Assembly: GCF_001636845.1 (NCBI RefSeq)
Contig: NZ_LITT01000014.1
Location: 1-57,058 of the forward strand
DNA length: 57,058 bases
Source: Clostridium ljungdahlii
GTDB taxonomy: Bacteria; Bacillota; Clostridia; Clostridiales; Clostridiaceae
Reading direction: 5' to 3'
The notes below the pieces were generated by a model. It was not told the DNA's origin. It did not search any database and saw only the letters and a program-made list of their open reading frames with translations. Shown here one piece after another: positions 53,869-57,058 of this stretch; position 1 is the first letter of the stretch; the number at the start of each line of letters is the position of its first letter. The position numbers were made by a program, and so were the translations under genes.

Positions 53869-54696
53869 CTATACACCCCTTTCATATAATCTTGATGCAA
53901 ATTTATTAATTCCAAACATAACAATCAATGTAGCTATGATCATGACAGCAGAAACTACAGAAGCGCCTGTCCAATCACTTAGTGTCATAGCCTTTTGATA
54001 TATGAGAGTTGCAAGCACTGTGTTTTTATTTCCTCCAAGAAGTTGAGGTGTTGTATACGCTGTTAATGCACCAGTAAAAACAAGAATGCTTCCCACTATC
54101 ATTCCTGGAACACTTAATGGAAAAATTACCTTAAAAAAGGCTACTATTCTACTAGCACCAAGACTTTGGGCAGCTTCTACAAAATCACTATTAATATTTT
54201 CCATTACTCCAACCAAGGAAACAATCATAAGAGGCAAAAATAGATATACACTTCCTATAATTATTGCAAACTCCGTATAAAGAATTTCTCGTGGTTCACT
54301 TATAATATGGCAATTTATAAGTAGTGTGTTTATAGCTCCATTTTTACCAAGTATAGTCATCCATGCAAATGCACGAACAATAGAGTTGGTTAAGAGTGGA
54401 AATACCGTAAGTGCAAGAAGTAATCCTCTTATTTTTTTATCACTTCTTGATAAATAATAAGAAACTGGTACTCCAAGTACCATACAAACAATAGTCGTTA
54501 TAATTGCTATTCTAAGCGTACGAAAAAATATGTTCATTAAATAACTATCTTTAAAGAAAGATAAATACAACTTAGGTGTAATACCTTTATCACTTACAAC
54601 TGTAGGAATTAATATATTTATAAGTGGTGCCATTAAAAAGAACAAAATTATTAAAATTCCAGGTACTAACATTAAATAAAGTACTTTTTTTCTCAT
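53869..54696 (-). CDS. potB: Spermidine/putrescine-type ABC permease, PotB
   Basis: The 275-residue permease has six segments and the EAA loop VEAAQSLGASRIVAFFKVIF near residue 178. It is the first gene of the operon potB - potC - potA - potD and ends immediately before potC. GGAGGG lies eight bases before ATG. Confidence 0.87.
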   Translation of the reverse strand: MRKKVLYLMLVPGILIILFFLMAPLINILIPTVVSDKGITPKLYLSFFKDSYLMNIFFRTLRIAIITTIVCMVLGVPVSYYLSRSDKKIRGLLLALTVFPLLTNSIVRAFAWMTILGKNGAINTLLINCHIISEPREILYTEFAIIIGSVYLFLPLMIVSLVGVMENINSDFVEAAQSLGASRIVAFFKVIFPLSVPGMIVGSILVFTGALTAYTTPQLLGGNKNTVLATLIYQKAMTLSDWTGASVVSAVMIIATLIVMFGINKFASRLYERGV

Positions 54697-54803
54697 TATA
54701 AGTAGCCCTCCTTTGTATTTTTAAGTATATTATATTAAGCAAATTATTAATATATGTTTGTGCTATACGAATATTATTGCGTTTTTTCTCCACAACATTC
54801 ATA

Positions 54804-54832
54804 ATATTATCACTTCACCTTGGAAACGTCAA
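54804..54832 (-). promoter_or_regulatory. Sigma-A promoter of the pot operon
   Basis: TTGACG (complement of 54827-54832) and TAATAT (complement of 54804-54809) are spaced by 17 bases, about 108 bases before the potB start. No riboswitch motif is seen in the leader. Confidence 0.7.
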
Positions 54833-54961
54833 GCGATTTTGGTCGAAATAAGGGTTTTAGTAAACAAGTTCCAATAGTATTGACTTTTACAACATAAGGT
54901 ATAACATTTTTAGTAATAGGGAAAAGAAAATTAATGAAAATGTAAGAGGAGGTTTTTGACA

Positions 54962-55999
54962 ATGTATAGTTTTAAAAATGATTATAGTGAAGGAGCTCAT
55001 CCAAGAATACTAAATGCTTTAGTTGAATCAAATATGGAGCAAACTTCAGGTTATGGTGAAGATATATATACAGAAAAAGCTGTTGAGCTTTTGAAACAAA
55101 AAATTAAGCAAAACAATGCTCACATTCACCTGTTTGTTGGAGGCACACAGGCAAATCTCACTGCAATTTCAGCTTTTTTAAGACCCCATGAAGCAGCTAT
55201 TGCCGCTAATACAGGACATATACTAGTTCACGAGACAGGAGCTATAGAAGCTACAGGGCATAAGATTATCTCTATAAAAGTAAGCAATGGCAAACTAAGT
55301 CCCGAAGACATCAAGCCTGCCTTAGATGAACATACTGATGAGCATATGGTAAAACCTAAGCTAGTATACATCTCAAACTCTACGGAAATTGGTTCTATAT
55401 ATAAAAAAAGCGAACTAGAAAAACTAAGCAAATTTTGCAAAGAAAATAAACTGCTTTTATACATAGATGGTGCAAGGTTAGGTTCGGCTCTATGCTCAGA
55501 AGAAAATGATGTGGAACTTTCTGATTTAGCTAGATTAGCAGATGCATTCTATATAGGTGGGACCAAAAATGGTGCGCTAATGGGTGAGGCTATGGTCATA
55601 TGTAATGACTCACTTAAAGAAGATTTCCGATTTTATATTAAACAAAAGGGAGCGCTGCTTGCAAAAGGTAGGCTTCTTGGAATACAATTCTTAGAACTTT
55701 TCAAAGATGACTTATATTTTGATTTGGCAAGGCATGCAAATGCCATGGCAGGTTTACTTAGGAAGGAAATCAGTAAGGCTGGATATTCATTTTTGACCCA
55801 CTCGCCTTCAAATCAGATATTCCCAATCTTACCAAACAAGTTGATTGAAAAGCTTGGGAATAAATATTCTTTTGCAATTTGGCAAAAATCAGATGAATAT
55901 AACTCTGTTATTCGCCTTGTAACTTCTTGGGCAACAAAAGAGTCTATGGTTTTAGATTTTATTGATGATTTAAAAAAATTTACCGAAATTGATATGTAA
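54962..55999 (+). CDS. ltaE: L-threonine aldolase family, PLP enzyme
   Basis: A 345-residue enzyme: SFKNDYSEGAHPRIL, GYGEDIYTEKA, HLFVGGTQANLTAISAFL, YISNSTEIGSIY, LYIDGARLGSA with the PLP aspartate, and the PLP lysine in YIGGTKNGALMGEA near residue 204. It splits L-threonine or allo-threonine into glycine and acetaldehyde. The ATG at 54962 lies eight bases after GGAGG. Confidence 0.88.
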   Translation: MYSFKNDYSEGAHPRILNALVESNMEQTSGYGEDIYTEKAVELLKQKIKQNNAHIHLFVGGTQANLTAISAFLRPHEAAIAANTGHILVHETGAIEATGHKIISIKVSNGKLSPEDIKPALDEHTDEHMVKPKLVYISNSTEIGSIYKKSELEKLSKFCKENKLLLYIDGARLGSALCSEENDVELSDLARLADAFYIGGTKNGALMGEAMVICNDSLKEDFRFYIKQKGALLAKGRLLGIQFLELFKDDLYFDLARHANAMAGLLRKEISKAGYSFLTHSPSNQIFPILPNKLIEKLGNKYSFAIWQKSDEYNSVIRLVTSWATKESMVLDFIDDLKKFTEIDM

Positions 56000-56021
56000 C
56001 CATTTAAATCAAAAGCAAAGG

Positions 56022-56058
56022 AAAAAGTGCTCCATCCTCACAAGATTAGCACTTTTTT
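56022..56058 (+). terminator. Terminator after threonine aldolase
   Basis: AAAAAGTGCT (56022-56031) and AGCACTTTTT (56048-56057) pair perfectly and are followed by a T. Confidence 0.88.
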
Positions 56059-56115
56059 AGATCTATAATTTACGATCTAATCCAATAGCCCTAAAACAAA
56101 ATAAATGTTCTAAGG

Positions 56116-56142
56116 ATGATTAGTGTTGATAGCACTAATCAT
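56116..56142. terminator. Perfect hairpin at the group II intron insertion site
   Basis: ATGATTAGTG (56116-56125) and CACTAATCAT (56133-56142) pair perfectly with a 7-base loop. It lies directly after the expected 3' end of the intron. Class C introns insert 3' of such terminator stems. Confidence 0.55.
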
Positions 56143-56149
56143 TTCTTGA

Positions 56150-56233
56150 GTAAACATAGGCGTTACCGCCCATGCTCCTCTATAAAACCGTACGTGCCCT
56201 ATTAAAGCATACGGCTTTTCACATCATATTTAA
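56150..56233 (-). ncRNA. Group II intron domains V and VI (3' end)
   Basis: Read on the minus strand after the maturase stop, AGCCGTATGCTTTAATAG then GGCACGTACGGTTT folds as the 34-base domain V hairpin (56183-56219) with its AGC catalytic triad and bulge. GGGCGGTAACGCC (56159-56178) matches domain VI with an A near the base. The intron probably ends near 56145-56150. Confidence 0.7.
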
Positions 56234-57058
56234 TCATCTATAGAATAAGCTTACGCTTATTTTCGGTTCTAATAATGGAAAAGTTCTCAGTAAACCTTTA
56301 TAGAATGTTTCTACTGTATAGCTCTCCTTTTGGCTCCTTCTATTTAACCACTTAAAGAGCAACCATTTTACAACATTTTGATAACTCTTCACACTTCTTG
56401 TATTATCAGTGACCCCATAATACTGATAGTGTCCTCTTAGTTTCTGATTAATTTTCTTAATCAATTCACCTACTGGCATTATCCTATTCTTCTTAATCCA
56501 TTCTTTCATTGTCTTAACTTTACTTCTGAATTTCTTCTTACTAGTCTTAACTTTACATCGAAAGAACTCTTTTTTCCTATCTTCACTACAATAGAATGTA
56601 AATCCAAGAAAGTCAAAGGTTTCTGGTTTCCCTAATCCTTTATTTCTTCTATTTTGCTTTGCAAATTTCCCAAATTCTAATATCTTAGTTTTATCTAAAG
56701 CAAGTTCTAATCCAAATTTACCGAATCTTTCTATTAGCTTTTGGTAAAACCTTTCTGCCTCCCATTTGTTTTGAAAACAACATACAAAATCATCACAATA
56801 TCTTATCAAATAGGCTTCGCCTTTACATTTCCTTTTGATTTTAACATCAAACCAATAGTCCAGTACATAATGTAAATATATATTTGCAAGTACTGGAGAT
56901 GCTCCATTACCTTGCGGTGTTCCTCTTTCACTGTCTAGATATTTACCTTTTTCCATTATTCCAGCTTTTAAGAATTTCTTAATTATCTCTATAAATTTCT
57001 TATCTGCGATATCATGTTCCAAGAACTTTATTAACCATTCATGGTCAACATTATTAAA
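56234..57058 (-). CDS. ltrA: Group II intron reverse transcriptase/maturase, C-terminal part
   Basis: The open frame runs past the right edge; the first in-window residues are FNNVDHEWLIKFLEHDIA. The reverse transcriptase core has RGTPQGNGASPVLANIYLHY (motif with RGTPQG) and YCDDFVCCF (the YxDD active site), then FLGFTFYCSEDRKKEF and the GIIM maturase domain with LRGHYQYYGVTDN. No HNH endonuclease follows, which fits bacterial class C. Domain V follows the stop. Confidence 0.9.
   Translation of the reverse strand, partial: FNNVDHEWLIKFLEHDIADKKFIEIIKKFLKAGIMEKGKYLDSERGTPQGNGASPVLANIYLHYVLDYWFDVKIKRKCKGEAYLIRYCDDFVCCFQNKWEAERFYQKLIERFGKFGLELALDKTKILEFGKFAKQNRRNKGLGKPETFDFLGFTFYCSEDRKKEFFRCKVKTSKKKFRSKVKTMKEWIKKNRIMPVGELIKKINQKLRGHYQYYGVTDNTRSVKSYQNVVKWLLFKWLNRRSQKESYTVETFYKGLLRTFPLLEPKISVSLFYR

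Noticed and set aside
54697-54955. Purine or other riboswitch in the pot operon leader
   Set aside because: Conserved purine-aptamer blocks are absent; only a sigma-A promoter and AT-rich leader are seen.
1-57058. CRISPR arrays, tRNA, rRNA or a replication origin
   Set aside because: No regularly spaced direct repeats, cloverleaf with CCA-type end, rRNA blocks or DnaA-box cluster were seen on either strand.

Overview
This window comes from a low-GC, AT-rich member of Clostridium (Firmicutes) or a close relative. The pointers are consistent ribosome binding sites of the GGAGG type, short intergenic gaps, a rubrerythrin, Bce- and Bcr-type ABC/two-component modules, an AgrD-like peptide, IS110, IS3 and IS1182 type elements, a bacterial group II intron and a CcpA-type cre site. 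The genus is an inference from gene content; no rRNA or tRNA is present to fix it.

Layout. 1-4.3 kb: start of an IS3-type transposase, a SpoIID/LytB-domain secreted protein split by an in-frame stop from its C-terminal repeats, a MarR regulator divergent from a YczE-like membrane protein with two matching operators, a small anchored protein and an IS1182-type remnant. 4.4-9.6 kb: small membrane protein, PAP2 phosphatase, then an apparently damaged agr quorum-sensing locus: an AgrC-like kinase, an IS110 insertion, and a 47-residue AgrD-like peptide gene not previously called as an ORF; no agrB is visible. 9.6-13.8 kb: SdpI-like protein, secreted C5-epimerase-like protein, monooxygenase, and a TetR-controlled alpha/beta hydrolase. 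13.9-20.1 kb: resistance-type locus (histidine kinase, erythromycin-esterase-like protein, two ABC-2 permeases, ATPase, response regulator). 20.4-26.2 kb: CDP-alcohol phosphatidyltransferase, a small membrane protein, then a complete Bce-type module (regulator, kinase, ATPase, permease) on the plus strand.

26.2-37.3 kb: a carbohydrate or polyol catabolic cluster: 6-phosphofructokinase, two GPH-family symporters, two zinc alcohol dehydrogenases, an SDR dehydrogenase and a split transketolase, with a divergent AraC regulator and a perfect cre match in the shared promoter region. No dedicated sugar kinase or isomerase is seen, which suggests that the transketolase may act on a free ketose. 37.5-41 kb: ECF sigma factor, anti-sigma factor and ABC exporter operon. 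41-45 kb: DUF2164, a Cys-rich pentapeptide protein, chloramphenicol-acetyltransferase-like enzyme, rubrerythrin and a Gfo/Idh/MocA oxidoreductase. 45-56 kb: diguanylate cyclase, lipoprotein, two purine-type deaminases, a spermidine/putrescine-type ABC operon and threonine aldolase. The right edge holds the 3' end of a group II intron with its reverse transcriptase.

The most unusual structure is a dispersed family of five 100-255 base repeats (19150, 20121, 37421, 42291, 43898). Each lies directly 3' of a gene and on that gene's strand, folds into hairpins with compensatory base changes between copies, and ends in a conserved ATCGG(A)YAAA-type block. In two cases the repeat boundary supplies the stop codon of the gene. 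A second smaller family of AGGCAT...ATGCCT hairpins lies at 44052, 47612 and 50871.
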